Below, one piece after another: positions 18,563 to 27,760 of a stretch of DNA of 64,000 nucleotides. Under the pieces are notes generated by a model that searched no databases, was not told where the DNA came from, and was given only the letters and a program-made list of their open reading frames with translations. The position numbers and the translations under genes were made by a program. How positions within the stretch are numbered: position 1 is the first letter of the stretch; the number at the start of each line of letters is the position of its first letter. Origin of the DNA: Ww85 sp963745765 (GTDB lineage Bacteria; Desulfobacterota; Desulfobulbia; Desulfobulbales; Desulfocapsaceae); assembly GCA_963745765.1 (NCBI GenBank), contig CAVUYQ010000016.1:186001-250000 (forward strand), written 5' to 3'.

Positions 18563-20159
18563 ACTTATACCGTACCTTACTTACGCTACACCGCCTTTAT
18601 TAGGCGCTTTTATCGGATACCTGACCAACCGTGTAGCTATCCGCATGCTTTTCAGGCCCCTGAAGCGATGGAAAATCGGTCCGCTGCCGCTACCGATGAC
18701 GCCCGGCGTAATTCCTTCAAAACGTCATGAATTTGCAGCAAACATCGGAGAAATGGTGGGAGAGCATCTGCTCACCAGTGATGAAATCAATAATGCTTTA
18801 AAAAAAGATACGTTCCAGGAGCACCTCTATTATCTGATTGAATCGAAGGTTGCTTCATTCATGAAAAAAGATCTGGGGCCGCTGGCCTCTGTCATACACC
18901 CCGCCTATAGGAATTATTTCGAAATAGGTTACAAAACGGTCACCTATCAAATCAAGGAGACTGTTCACCAGTACCTCCAGTCCGAAACGTGTAAAGATGT
19001 CCTCGAGAAAGCGGTCGAAGGTTGGACCGGCTCACTGTTTTCTCGCGAAGTTAACAGTCTTATACCGGCTGATTATCGAAAGAGGATATATTCCTTTTTG
19101 GATGAAACCATTGAGAGGATGTTTGATCATCCAGACATGGATGAATTAATCCACTCCTTCGTCGCAGCAGAAGTCAGTACCCTTTCAAAATCGGAAAAAT
19201 CTCTTCAGGATATCATGCCAGCTGCTTTTCGCCAGCAGATGATAGAGACCATCAGCGCACAGGCACCCTTGCTTCTTCAGAAGGTGGCCCAGATGATAGC
19301 AGAACCACAAATGCGCGAGAAAATCATCGAGGCAATCAAAAAGGCGATTGATGAATTTGTTGTTTCCCTGGGTCCAATGGCTGCCTTGGTGAACGGATTT
19401 TTAAAGAGTGAATTGGTTGATGAGAAAGTAAGAGACTACCTGGATAAAAAAGAAGCCGACATCACCGCATTTCTGACCAGCGAAGCACTGCAATGCCAGG
19501 TAGCCGACGTCTTAACGGAACGATCGGAAAGCATATTAAGAACGCCACTGAGAGAGCTGTCAGGCAATGTTGGAAATGATCGAATGCTCATGTTATCTGC
19601 TCAGTTGTCTCGGCAGATAGCTGACACGCTGAGGGAAAAACGTGTTGCCATAACTCTTTCCACGATGTTCAGAAACAATATTGAAACATTCCTGGAAGAC
19701 GGCAGCCGTTCAATTCAGCCGGTTATGCTGGAGCTGGCAGGTGAGCGGGGCATTGAAACGTTCAATAAGTGGCTGAAGCGAGAAATCATATCGCTGTTCC
19801 AGTCTCGTAAGAACAGGCAGGTTATTGATTACATGATAGAACAGCTGTTTGATAGTCTTGTCAAAAAGCCTATTGGTCGGCTCGATCATATTATTCCAAC
19901 CGGCGTCAGAGAAGGGTTTTATCGCTCTTTGCAGGAAATGGCGACGAAAATGCTCACTTCCGAGATCCCTGGTGTTGTGAAATCGATAAACATAAGGAAA
20001 ATTGTAACCGACAAGATTGACTCCTTTGATCTGCTTCGCCTGGAACGACTTCTCCTGTCAATTATGGAAGAACAGTTCAAGTATATTAATCTGTTTGGCG
20101 GGTTACTCGGTTTTCTTATCGGCTGTGCGAATCTCTTTGTCATCATCGGTATGCACTAA
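18543..20159 (+). CDS. DUF445 family membrane protein
   Basis: The ATG at 18543 gives 538 residues. An N-terminal hydrophobic segment contains the family motif GAFIGYLTNRVAIRMLFRP, followed by GPLPLPMTPGVIPSKR. A long helical middle with repeated ERS/LRE heptad-like stretches follows. A C-terminal helix (FGGLLGFLIGCANLFVIIGM) ends the protein. DUF445 proteins (YheB/YjiN relatives) have no established biochemical role. It overlaps gph, so the two are likely co-transcribed. An alternative start at 18501 would add 14 residues but would overlap gph more. Confidence 0.85.
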   Translation: MSIIPAELIPYLTYATPPLLGAFIGYLTNRVAIRMLFRPLKRWKIGPLPLPMTPGVIPSKRHEFAANIGEMVGEHLLTSDEINNALKKDTFQEHLYYLIESKVASFMKKDLGPLASVIHPAYRNYFEIGYKTVTYQIKETVHQYLQSETCKDVLEKAVEGWTGSLFSREVNSLIPADYRKRIYSFLDETIERMFDHPDMDELIHSFVAAEVSTLSKSEKSLQDIMPAAFRQQMIETISAQAPLLLQKVAQMIAEPQMREKIIEAIKKAIDEFVVSLGPMAALVNGFLKSELVDEKVRDYLDKKEADITAFLTSEALQCQVADVLTERSESILRTPLRELSGNVGNDRMLMLSAQLSRQIADTLREKRVAITLSTMFRNNIETFLEDGSRSIQPVMLELAGERGIETFNKWLKREIISLFQSRKNRQVIDYMIEQLFDSLVKKPIGRLDHIIPTGVREGFYRSLQEMATKMLTSEIPGVVKSINIRKIVTDKIDSFDLLRLERLLLSIMEEQFKYINLFGGLLGFLIGCANLFVIIGMH

Positions 20160-20323
20160 ACTATGATTTCGTAAAAAGCTTCAGGGGACTCTGAATATAC
20201 CACCGTGCTGCCTCCCGTATAGCAACCCTCGATGCTTCTCCTGCGGCTTTTCTTTTTTCTATTCGATCTATCGTTATTTATACGATTAACGTGGAAGTTA
20301 TGATTCTCCTGGTGACAATGTAC

Positions 20324-20350
20324 TTGACATGACTTATCGATAATTATAAA
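20324..20350 (+). promoter_or_regulatory. Probable sigma-70 promoter of korDABC
   Basis: A perfect -35 (TTGACA at 20324-20329) is followed 15 bp later by TATAAA at 20345-20350, or by TAAAGG at 17 bp. It lies about 75 bp upstream of korD in a 263-bp gap that otherwise holds no gene. Confidence 0.5.
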
Positions 20351-20422
20351 GGCTTAAACAAAAAGAGGGTTAGCCTCTCTACTAAAAGAAATAAATTAAA
20401 CTTTGTCATAGGCACGGGAGCC

Positions 20423-20825
20423 ATGGATACTGAAGAAAAAGAACAACCGATCAAGACAACGGCAAAAAAGGCTGTTTCCAAGCCAAAAAAAAAGCCGGCT
20501 ATCAGAAAATCCGCTTCGAATCGGAGCGCACCCTCCCAGGAATCTATCAAATCTCAGCCCGTTGAGAGAAACCGTTACTGCTCCGCCGGGAAAACAGGTG
20601 AAATTATATGGAGTCAAGTTTTTCTACGAATGGTGCAAATCGTGCGGGATATGTGCCGCAATGTGCCCGAAAAAAATCATTCTGCTTGATGAAAAGGGAC
20701 ATCCTCTGATTGAGGATATGGACGCTTGTATCGGATGCCGTAATTGTGAAATTCACTGTCCTGATTTTGCCATAACTGTCAAGAAGCGATCGCCGGAGAG
20801 GAGGAAATCAAATGGTAGCAAGTAA
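20423..20825 (+). CDS. korD: 2-oxoglutarate:ferredoxin oxidoreductase ferredoxin-like subunit KorD (probable frameshift)
   Basis: The C-terminal part is a dicluster ferredoxin with CKSCGICAAMCPKK and CIGCRNCEIHCPDF, the delta subunit that carries electrons from KorAB. It overlaps korA by 14 bp. Upstream, the ATG at 20423 (after GGGAG) opens a Lys/Ala/Pro-rich stretch of about 45 residues (KKAVSKPKKKPAIRKSAS). This joins the ferredoxin frame if one base is removed near 20562-20567, giving QPVEETVTAPPGKQ. The alternative is a TTG start at 20562 and an 87-residue ferredoxin. The basic tail is unusual for KorD. Confidence 0.75.
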
Positions 20826-21997
20826 TTCCAATCAACGATTACTGCTTCAAGGCAATGAAGCCATCGTTTATGGTGCACTTGCCGCCGGATGCCGTTTTTT
20901 TGCCGGGTATCCCATTACTCCGGCCACAGAAATAAGCGAGCTTCTCTCGGTAAAGCTTCCCCAGGTTGGCGGAACCTTTATTCAGATGGAAGACGAAATA
21001 GCTTCAATGGGGGCGGTGATAGGGGCCTCGCTTGCCGGTGTAAAGGCAATGACCGCAACCAGTGGGCCCGGTTTTTCCCTGATGCAGGAAAATCTGGGAT
21101 ACGCTTGTATTGCCGAGGTCCCCTGTGTCATCGTAAATGTAATGCGTGGCGGTCCAAGTACCGGACTGCCGACCAATGTCGCCCAGGGTGATGTCCTGAT
21201 GGCTCGCTGGGGAACTCATGGTGACCATCCGATTATCGTTCTTGCTGTATCCTCGGTCAATGATTGTTTTTCCATAACCGTGCGAGCCTTTAATCTCTCA
21301 GAAAAATACCGGGTACCGGTCATCATTCTTTCAGATGAGATCGTCGCTCATACCCGTGAGTGTTTCACCATCCCGGATATTGACAAGGTTCGTGTTGTCG
21401 ATCGTATCACTCCAAATGTCCCGCCGGAATGGTACAAACCATATGCCGCCAATAACAGGGGCGTACCTGACATGGCTGCTTTTGGTGAAGGGTATCGCCA
21501 TCATGTAACCGGACTTGTGCATGACGAGCGCGGCTTCCCGACACAACAGCCGCATGAGATAGAGCCTTTCCTGACGCGGCTGCACGATAAAATAGCCAAG
21601 GGATTTCCGGAGATAATGATCACCAAAAGTTATCCTTATGGGAGATGCCGAAATATGTGTTTTTGCCTATGGTTGTGTTGCCAGATCGGCACTGATGGCA
21701 GTTAAAAATGCGCGCGCTCAGGGTATAAAGGCAGGACTTCTTCAGCTTATAACCCTCTTTCCGGTTCCAAGAAAAGAAATTGATGCCGCGCTCAGACAGT
21801 GCAAGGTGGCCATTGTCCCTGAGCTTAACATGGGACAGATGAGCCGGGAGATCAACCGTATCAATCAGTCCGGAACCAGGATTGTCAAATATAACCGGAT
21901 TGATGGGCAGATGATCACTCCGGATGAGATCACTAAACAGATTATTACGTGTTTCCTAGATTATAATAAAGTTTTACAATGCTTTATGGAGAAATGA
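20812..21997 (+). CDS. korA: 2-oxoglutarate:ferredoxin oxidoreductase alpha subunit KorA (frameshifted)
   Basis: Oxidises 2-oxoglutarate to succinyl-CoA with KorB, reducing ferredoxin. The first frame carries LLQGNEAIVYGALAAGCRFFAGYPITPATEI, ATSGPGFSLM and RGGPSTGLPT. The C-terminal frame carries ICVFAYGCVARSA and the NMGQM motif. One extra base near 21634-21637 separates them; removing it joins ITKSYP to MGDAEICVFAYG and gives about 394 residues, normal for the family. It lies 1 bp before korB. Confidence 0.9.
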
Positions 21998-21998
21998 C

Positions 21999-22832
21999 AT
22001 GGTAGTTGACGCTGAAACTATTCGGCAGGAATATCTGAGGCATGATAAAAAATTTCCGCATGTCTGGTGTCCCGGTTGTGGAAACGGTATCGTGCTTGGT
22101 TCACTCCTCAGGGCGATTCATAATCTTGGACTTCCCAAAGACGATATCGTCGTTGCGTCAGGCATCGGCTGTTCGAGTCGAATGACCACCTATATTGATT
22201 TCAACACGCTGCACACGACTCACGGCAGAGCCCTGACCTTCGCCACAGGGGTCAAACTTGCCAAGCCGCAGCTCAATGTTATCGCCGTCATGGGTGATGG
22301 CGATGCAACAGCCATTGGCGGTAACCATTTTATCCATGCAGCAAGACGAAACATCAACATTACCGCGATCATTGTAAATAACAGCACCTATGGCATGACC
22401 GGCGGTCAATACTCGCCGACAACACCGTACGGCAGCAAGTCGACGACCTCTACCTACGGTCACGTGGAACACGCCTTTTCAATTGCTGAACTTGCCGTTA
22501 CCGCGGGGGCGGCGTTTGTCGCACGGGGTACTGTCTACCACGCTGCACATCTTGATACATTACTTCAACAAGCAATCTCAAAGCGTGGATTTTCCGTTGT
22601 TGAAGTAATATCTAATTGTCATGTTCAGCACGGCCGTAGAAATAAACTGGGTGATGCGGTAAAGATGATTACCAGCTATCAGGAAAATGCCGTGCCGGTA
22701 AAAAAAGCACAATCAATGACAGAAAAAGAGATGGAAGGAAAGTTTTCCATAGGTGTTCTTTGTGATGTTGAAAAACCGATTTCAACAGAGGAATATAACC
22801 GGATAAGGCTGGAATCCTGCGAAATGATCTAG
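21999..22832 (+). CDS. korB: 2-oxoglutarate:ferredoxin oxidoreductase beta subunit KorB
   Basis: A 277-residue thiamine-diphosphate subunit. WCPGCGNGIVLG carries cluster cysteines, and the TPP motif is GDGDATAIGGNHF followed by NNSTYGMTGGQYSPTTP. Threonine and glycine residues of this motif distinguish 2-oxoacid:ferredoxin oxidoreductases. With KorA it forms the catalytic core in the cytoplasm. It is translationally close to korA (ATGACATGG junction). Confidence 0.93.
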   Translation: MVVDAETIRQEYLRHDKKFPHVWCPGCGNGIVLGSLLRAIHNLGLPKDDIVVASGIGCSSRMTTYIDFNTLHTTHGRALTFATGVKLAKPQLNVIAVMGDGDATAIGGNHFIHAARRNINITAIIVNNSTYGMTGGQYSPTTPYGSKSTTSTYGHVEHAFSIAELAVTAGAAFVARGTVYHAAHLDTLLQQAISKRGFSVVEVISNCHVQHGRRNKLGDAVKMITSYQENAVPVKKAQSMTEKEMEGKFSIGVLCDVEKPISTEEYNRIRLESCEMI

Positions 22833-22929
22833 AGATCTAGACCGTTTGAAACAACAGGTTTCCTTTAATGGTAAGGTTATTTGGGAAGCCAACAATTTAT
22901 TTTGACTAACTTACTCAGGGCAGGTACGT

Positions 22930-23523
22930 ATGAAAAGTAGCTCCAGATATGAAATCAGGTTCAGTGGTTCAGGAGGGCAGGGTATTATCACCGCGGCCGT
23001 GATACTTGCCGATGCGGTCGGCACACTGGATGGCAAATATGTCAGTCAGACCCAAAGCTACGGACCCGAAGCTCGTGGTGGAAAAAGCAAGGCAGAGGTG
23101 GTTATTTCCAGTGAAGTAATCGATTATCCCAAGGCAATGCACATCGACCTTTTGCTGGCGATGACCCAGGCTTCCTGCGATGCATACTTTTTTGACATAA
23201 AGATGGATGGCTTGCTGGTTGTAGATTCTTCCCTCGTGGAACAATTGCCTACCAGCCGTGCCGTTGCCATACCGTTTACCGAGATTGCCAGAAAAGAAAT
23301 CGGACGCGAACTTGTTGCTAACATGATCGCCCTCGGAGCAATCGGTTATCTATCCGGGCAGGTGAATTTAGTTAACCTGGAAAAACGCCTTCTTTCACGA
23401 ATTCCTAAAGGTACAGAAAACATGAATAGGGATGCCCTGCATGCCGGTATTCGCGAGGCGAAGAAGATTGACATGAAAAGTTTGCCACGCTCTTTTGTGA
23501 ACGAATGGGAATCAGAAGTTTGA
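22930..23523 (+). CDS. korC: 2-oxoglutarate:ferredoxin oxidoreductase gamma subunit KorC
   Basis: A 197-residue gamma domain with the family's FSGSGGQGIITAAVILADA start, QTQSYGPEARGGKSKAEVVIS and MIALGAIGYLSG. It binds CoA and completes KorDABC. Subunit order D-A-B-C on one strand is the usual arrangement. It is followed by a strong 12-bp inverted repeat and then a dispersed repeat. Confidence 0.93.
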   Translation: MKSSSRYEIRFSGSGGQGIITAAVILADAVGTLDGKYVSQTQSYGPEARGGKSKAEVVISSEVIDYPKAMHIDLLLAMTQASCDAYFFDIKMDGLLVVDSSLVEQLPTSRAVAIPFTEIARKEIGRELVANMIALGAIGYLSGQVNLVNLEKRLLSRIPKGTENMNRDALHAGIREAKKIDMKSLPRSFVNEWESEV

Positions 23524-23541
23524 ACCACAAACACAGCCATT

Positions 23542-23586
23542 CAGGAAACCGGTCTGCGGTGGTCTCATCCCCTGACCGGTTTCCTG
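23542..23586. terminator. Perfect 12-bp inverted repeat after korC
   Basis: CAGGAAACCGGT and ACCGGTTTCCTG pair perfectly around a 21-nt loop 19 bp past the korC stop. There is no T run, so it is either a non-canonical terminator or an mRNA 3' stabiliser. Confidence 0.45.
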
Positions 23587-23589
23587 TAG

Positions 23590-23760
23590 GGATATCTTGA
23601 ACAATTTGCTTATTCAATCGAGATCAAAACATGCAGCAAATTTTACCGCCAGGCATCTTGAGAGAAGGGTCCCCCGGGGACATGGTTGCTATTCCGAGAA
23701 TAAAATTTCGAGCAGAACGAAGAGATCGGGCAAAAAGGTAATTATTCAAGGAGAGGTGGC
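23590..23760. repeat. Dispersed palindromic repeat, full-length inverted copy
   Basis: Read on the minus strand this matches 14844-15008 nearly end to end. It has the same CCCGATCTCTTCGTT core (23715-23729), GAAATTTTAT, CTCGGAATA, GCGGTAAAA and TTGATCTCGAT blocks. Left end TCTTGAACAATT and right end AATTATTCAAGG form the imperfect terminal inverted repeats. It separates korC from the convergent sagB gene and holds no open frame. Confidence 0.82.
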
Positions 23761-23761
23761 C

Positions 23762-24505
23762 TTACGTTTTTACTCCGATCGAAGCAAGATAAAGCGATAT
23801 TTCTTCTATTCCGTCAATTCCCAATAGCGAGTTGATCTCATCGTCATAGAAGGCGGCAACGGGACACCCCCCGCAATTGACGGCCTCAGCCGCCATGAGA
23901 GCGGACTGGCAGATATGAGCCGCATCAAGGAAAAGATAGCGCATGCCCCTTTCACCATATTTACTCATGCTTCTACGGGGAATGCCCGACCAGATAAAAC
24001 TGAAAGCTGCCTGTTCCATAAAGCTCTGGTCAAGACAGGCTGATGCCAGTTTTGCTGCCGGATTTCCTTCTGTGACAAGGGCCAGTTGAAATGAGAAGGG
24101 ATCAAAATAATAGAGGCCGGTGCCGAGGCCTTCAACGTTCTGGATGCTCAGATATGTTTCGACGGGATAGAGCGCACCGGCGGAAGGCGCCGTTCGTAAT
24201 GAATGGTTACCTGTTTTTGCGCTTATCCCCTGGCAGGACCACAGTATAAAGGAAAGATCAACGAGCTTTAGCGGGGCAGCGGCATATTTTCTCAGAGATC
24301 TGCGTTGCTGCAGCAATGGTTGGATTCTGGCCTCGGAAAGACGCCACGGAGAGCGGGGAAGGGAGAACCTTGCTGCTGTCGGATAATCCTTGACCGCACG
24401 GAGTGAGTTGCTTTCGTATCTGACAAGATTCCTGACGATGGAACGATTCAGTGAACTCTGCTTGATAAAGCGCAGTCCATCTGATCTTTTCAGTTCATCT
24501 GTCAT
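23762..24505 (-). CDS. SagB/ThcOx-type nitroreductase family dehydrogenase
   Basis: A 247-residue FMN-type oxidoreductase. RRSLRKYAAAPLKLVDLSFILWSCQGI, RTAPSAGALYPVETYLS, GLYYFDP and GMRYLFLDAAHICQSALMAAEA are the SagB-type dehydrogenase pattern. Family members oxidise azolines in peptide natural products, but many stand-alone homologues have unknown roles. There is no YcaO or leader-peptide gene nearby. It overlaps rlmN by 11 bp at the end of a minus-strand run serC-radical SAM-rlmN, so it is probably co-transcribed. Confidence 0.82.
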   Translation of the reverse strand: MTDELKRSDGLRFIKQSSLNRSIVRNLVRYESNSLRAVKDYPTAARFSLPRSPWRLSEARIQPLLQQRRSLRKYAAAPLKLVDLSFILWSCQGISAKTGNHSLRTAPSAGALYPVETYLSIQNVEGLGTGLYYFDPFSFQLALVTEGNPAAKLASACLDQSFMEQAAFSFIWSGIPRRSMSKYGERGMRYLFLDAAHICQSALMAAEAVNCGGCPVAAFYDDEINSLLGIDGIEEISLYLASIGVKT

Positions 24506-25574
24506 TTTCTATTCCGGAAAGTTGCCCGGCAAGCTGACCGCAGGCAGCTGAGATATCATTTCCACGACTGTTTCTTATAAATACCGAGTAGTGTTCAGCC
24601 ATGAGAATCTCCTGGAAAGCAAGTATACGCTTCCTTGATGAGGCTTGATAGGGTATTCCCTCGCAGGTATTAAAGGGCAGCAGGTTAATTTTGCAACGTA
24701 CGCCCCGTAACAGGGTCGCGAGTTTTCTGGCCTGGTCGTCGGAATCATTTACTCCTGCCAACATGATATATTCTATCATGATCCGCTTGCGTTTTTTCAT
24801 CGGATAATCTCGACAGGCCTGCATGAGTTGTTCAATAGGGTAGCGCCGGTTTATCGGCATCAGCTTATTTCTCGTTTCGTTGTCCACCGCATGCAGCGAA
24901 ATTGCCAGGTTTACACTGGAATTTTTACCAAGTTCATGCATTTTCGGTATGATGCCGCAGGTTGAAACGGTAACTCTTCTGCTGGTCATATCCAGACCCT
25001 TCTGATCGGTAAGAATGGCCAGAGAGGTAAGAAGATTATCAAAATTATTAAGGGGTTCACCCATTCCCATAAACACGATATTGGTTATAGACTCCGGCCC
25101 CGTTCGTTTGTCCGGAGGCTGTTCAAGCAGATAATCACGTACACTGCAGACCTGGTTGATGATTTCGGCAGGGGTAAGATTTCTCATAAACCCCATTGCG
25201 CCGGTCTGACAGAAGGAGCATTCCATGGCGCAGCCAACCTGGGATGATATACACAGGGTGTTACGATCCTCTTCGGGAATGAGTACGGACTCGACAAACC
25301 GTCCGTCTGACAGGGTAAAGGCGAATTTGATGGCACCATCTTCAGAACATTCAGATATCGGAGTGGGAAAATTTGAAATAAAGGCATGGTTGCTCAGGAT
25401 CGTTCGAAAGGACTTGGCAAGATCAGTCATTTCAGAAAAATCAGTGATTCCTGGACGATAGAGCCAGGCCATGATCTGTTTTCCCCTGAAACCGGGTTGT
25501 CCAAGTGATTCTGCAAAGGAGATGAGGCCCTGCTGATCAAGATTCTTAAGATCTGTTTTCTGTTCTGTTTTCAT
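24495..25574 (-). CDS. rlmN: Dual-specificity 23S rRNA/tRNA A2503/A37 methyltransferase RlmN
   Basis: A 359-residue radical SAM enzyme that makes 2-methyladenosine at 23S rRNA A2503 and at tRNA A37. The cluster motif is CAMECSFCQTG, followed by FMGMGEPLNN. The C-terminal NSRGNDISAACGQL holds the cysteine that shuttles the methyl group. The length is normal. It overlaps the upstream radical SAM gene by 4 bp and sagB by 11 bp, giving a tightly coupled set. Confidence 0.95.
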   Translation of the reverse strand: MKTEQKTDLKNLDQQGLISFAESLGQPGFRGKQIMAWLYRPGITDFSEMTDLAKSFRTILSNHAFISNFPTPISECSEDGAIKFAFTLSDGRFVESVLIPEEDRNTLCISSQVGCAMECSFCQTGAMGFMRNLTPAEIINQVCSVRDYLLEQPPDKRTGPESITNIVFMGMGEPLNNFDNLLTSLAILTDQKGLDMTSRRVTVSTCGIIPKMHELGKNSSVNLAISLHAVDNETRNKLMPINRRYPIEQLMQACRDYPMKKRKRIMIEYIMLAGVNDSDDQARKLATLLRGVRCKINLLPFNTCEGIPYQASSRKRILAFQEILMAEHYSVFIRNSRGNDISAACGQLAGQLSGIENDR

Positions 25575-26440
25575 AGGGCACGCCGAGATTCCGGAACCAA
25601 AGCCAACGCTCCTGCAATTGCTGCGTCAATGATGTCGAGCATCGTCTCTTTATCTTTTTGCAGTCGACCGCTGAGGGGAAGATAATTTGAGGCATGGTTT
25701 GCCATAAACTGTACCCGGTCAATGGTGATGTTGCAAATGAGCTCCCTGAGTTCTCTGATGATGGTTTCCGCACCGGGTATTGTAAAAGAGCCGTTCTCCA
25801 CCATCCGTCCCAGTTCTGTATTTGCCAGAGGAATAACACTCAGGGCAGCGATCTGCTTGGGTTTAATCCGGTTTAACAGCTTTGCTGTATACCGTGCATG
25901 ACGAATAGACCCGGCTGTACCGGCGATGCCCAGGAGTATTGTTACTGAAAGGAAAAAGCCCGCGTCAACCACTCGCCTGGCTGCAGCCTCCTGTGAATGA
26001 GCCGTCTCGTTTTTACGAACAGCAGTCAGGACATCATCATCGCCACTCTCAAGGCCGAAATAGATCCGGTCAAGCCCGCGTTCCTTCAAGGCCCGCAGGT
26101 CATCGTCGGTTTTTGAACGAACAGCCCGGCCATTTGCGTATAAAGAGATACGCGTTACCCAGGGAAGGCTTTTTCTTATTTTATCAAAGATGCTCTCAAG
26201 GGTTGCCTGCGGCAGTATGAGCACATCACCGTCAGCGAGAAAAACCCGTTTTTGACGTGTACAGTATTGTTTTGCAAAAGCGATGTCCCGATCAATTTCG
26301 ACCTCATCCTTGAGGCGAAAGCGGATATCCTTGTAAGCACCGCAAAAGGTACATTTGTTGTGCGAGCACCCGACGCTGACCTGCAGAATAATGGAATGAG
26401 CTTCACTGGGAGGCCGTATAACGTTGCCCTCGTAATGCAT
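25571..26440 (-). CDS. Radical SAM protein (COG1032-like Fe-S oxidoreductase)
   Basis: A 289-residue radical SAM enzyme with cluster residues in SVGCSHNKCTFCGAYKD, a C-x4-C-x2-C spacing found in one COG1032 branch. Downstream LYANGRAVRSKTDDDLRALKERGLDRIYFGLESGDDDVL is the typical Elp3/MiaB-like strand and SAM-contact region. No B12-binding, TRAM or SPASM domain is visible, so the substrate is unknown. It sits 10 bp after serC and overlaps rlmN (ATGA). Confidence 0.85.
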   Translation of the reverse strand: MHYEGNVIRPPSEAHSIILQVSVGCSHNKCTFCGAYKDIRFRLKDEVEIDRDIAFAKQYCTRQKRVFLADGDVLILPQATLESIFDKIRKSLPWVTRISLYANGRAVRSKTDDDLRALKERGLDRIYFGLESGDDDVLTAVRKNETAHSQEAAARRVVDAGFFLSVTILLGIAGTAGSIRHARYTAKLLNRIKPKQIAALSVIPLANTELGRMVENGSFTIPGAETIIRELRELICNITIDRVQFMANHASNYLPLSGRLQKDKETMLDIIDAAIAGALALVPESRRAL

Positions 26441-26449
26441 AACAGATCT

Positions 26450-27537
26450 TTAACCAGGATTATGCATCTCGAACTCTTTCATGAAGGCAACGAGATTATC
26501 AACTCCTTTTGCCGGGAATGCGTTATAGAGTGAAGCGCGGCAACCGCCAACGGAACGATGTCCTTTCAAGCCGCTGAGTCCCCGCGCAGTACTTTCGGCG
26601 ATGAATTTCGCTTCAAGTTCCGGCGACGGCAGATTGAAAGTAATGTTCATCGCTGAGCGCGACTCTTTCTCTGCATGACCGACGATAATAGCCGGTGGAG
26701 TCTATCATCTCGTAAAGTACGGCTGCTTTTTCCCTGTTTATCTGCTCAATGGCATCAACACCGCCCATCTTCTTCAACCATTTCAGTACTTCACCAACAA
26801 CATGAATTGCCGAGCAGGGCGGCGTATTGAACATGGAGCCTTTGTCTGCATGGGTTTTATAGCGCAGCATGGTCGGAACGTTTTGAGGCGCCCGATCAAG
26901 AATATCATCCCTTATAATAACAAGAGTGACACCTGCCGGGCCCAGATTTTTCTGAGCACCGGCAAATATCATTGCGAAGGTGCCGACATCGCATTTTCTT
27001 GAAAGAATATCAGAGGACATATCGCTGATCAGCAGTTTGTCCGTCTGGGGAAATGTCTGAAACTGGGTGCCGAAGATAGTGTTATTTGAAACAAAATAGA
27101 GGTATTCCGAATCGGCTGATACCAGGTAATTCGCCAGGACCGGGCACCCGGTTGAACTTCTGGTCCTCACTTGAAAACCCGACCTCTATTTCCCCAAAAA
27201 GTTTTGCTTCATCTATTGCTTTTTTGGCCCAGGTTCCCGTGTTGAGGTAGGTTGCTTTTTTTCCCGGACCAAGAAGATTCATCGGTACCATGTAGAATTG
27301 GGATGAGGCGCCTCCCTGAAGAAAAAGAACCTTGTAATTGTCCGGTATCTCCATTAATTCACGAAGGAGTTCTTCGGCTTGCGCCATTATTGCCATAAAT
27401 TCTTTGGAGCGATGGCTCATTTCCATTACGCCCATGCCGACCCCATGATAGTCAACAGTGTCACTGGCAACCTGCTTAAGCACCTCGTAGGGCAGGGTGG
27501 CGGGTCCTGGGTTGAAATTATAAACTCTCGTACTCAT
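26450..27537 (-). CDS. serC: Phosphoserine aminotransferase SerC (two frameshifts)
   Basis: PLP enzyme of serine biosynthesis (3-phosphohydroxypyruvate to phosphoserine). The three frames carry, in order, YNFNPGPATLPYEVL and LFLQGGASSQF; NNTIFGTQF, DMSSDILSR and the PLP-lysine motif FAGAQKNLGPAGVT; and GLKGHRSVGGCRASLYNA. Extra bases near 27128 (TT for T, giving GEYLVSADSEYLYF when corrected) and 26681 (giving YYRGHAEKESRSAMNITF) break it. Corrected length is about 361 residues, as expected. Two independent breaks in a conserved biosynthetic gene point to sequence error or decay. Confidence 0.88.
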
Positions 27538-27570
27538 TTCCTCTTCTCTCCTTATCTTAAACAGGGATGT

Positions 27571-27719
27571 CTAGGAGCGTGTCGGAGAAAGCCCTTTTTC
27601 CCCATCTCATCGTTATTGTAAGAAAAACAATGCTCGCAATATTAGGTATATGGCTCCGCTTGATTTTCTTACTATGCCTCGATTTGAGCAAAAATTGTAT
27701 TTCTCCGACACGCTCCTAG
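27571..27719. repeat. MITE-like element with 16-bp terminal inverted repeats and CTAG duplication
   Basis: GAGCGTGTCGGAGAAA at the left and its exact complement at the right flank a 141-bp body. CTAG occurs at both outer edges, consistent with a 4-bp target duplication. The interior holds CCCCATCTCATCGTTA and GCCTCGATTTGAGCAAAAA, which resemble the cores of the other dispersed repeats here although the ends do not. It lies between trmL and serC and has no coding capacity. Confidence 0.8.
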
Positions 27720-27760
27720 TGAATCTTAATGCGCGGCTATTCTCTTGACTATGCTTTTTC

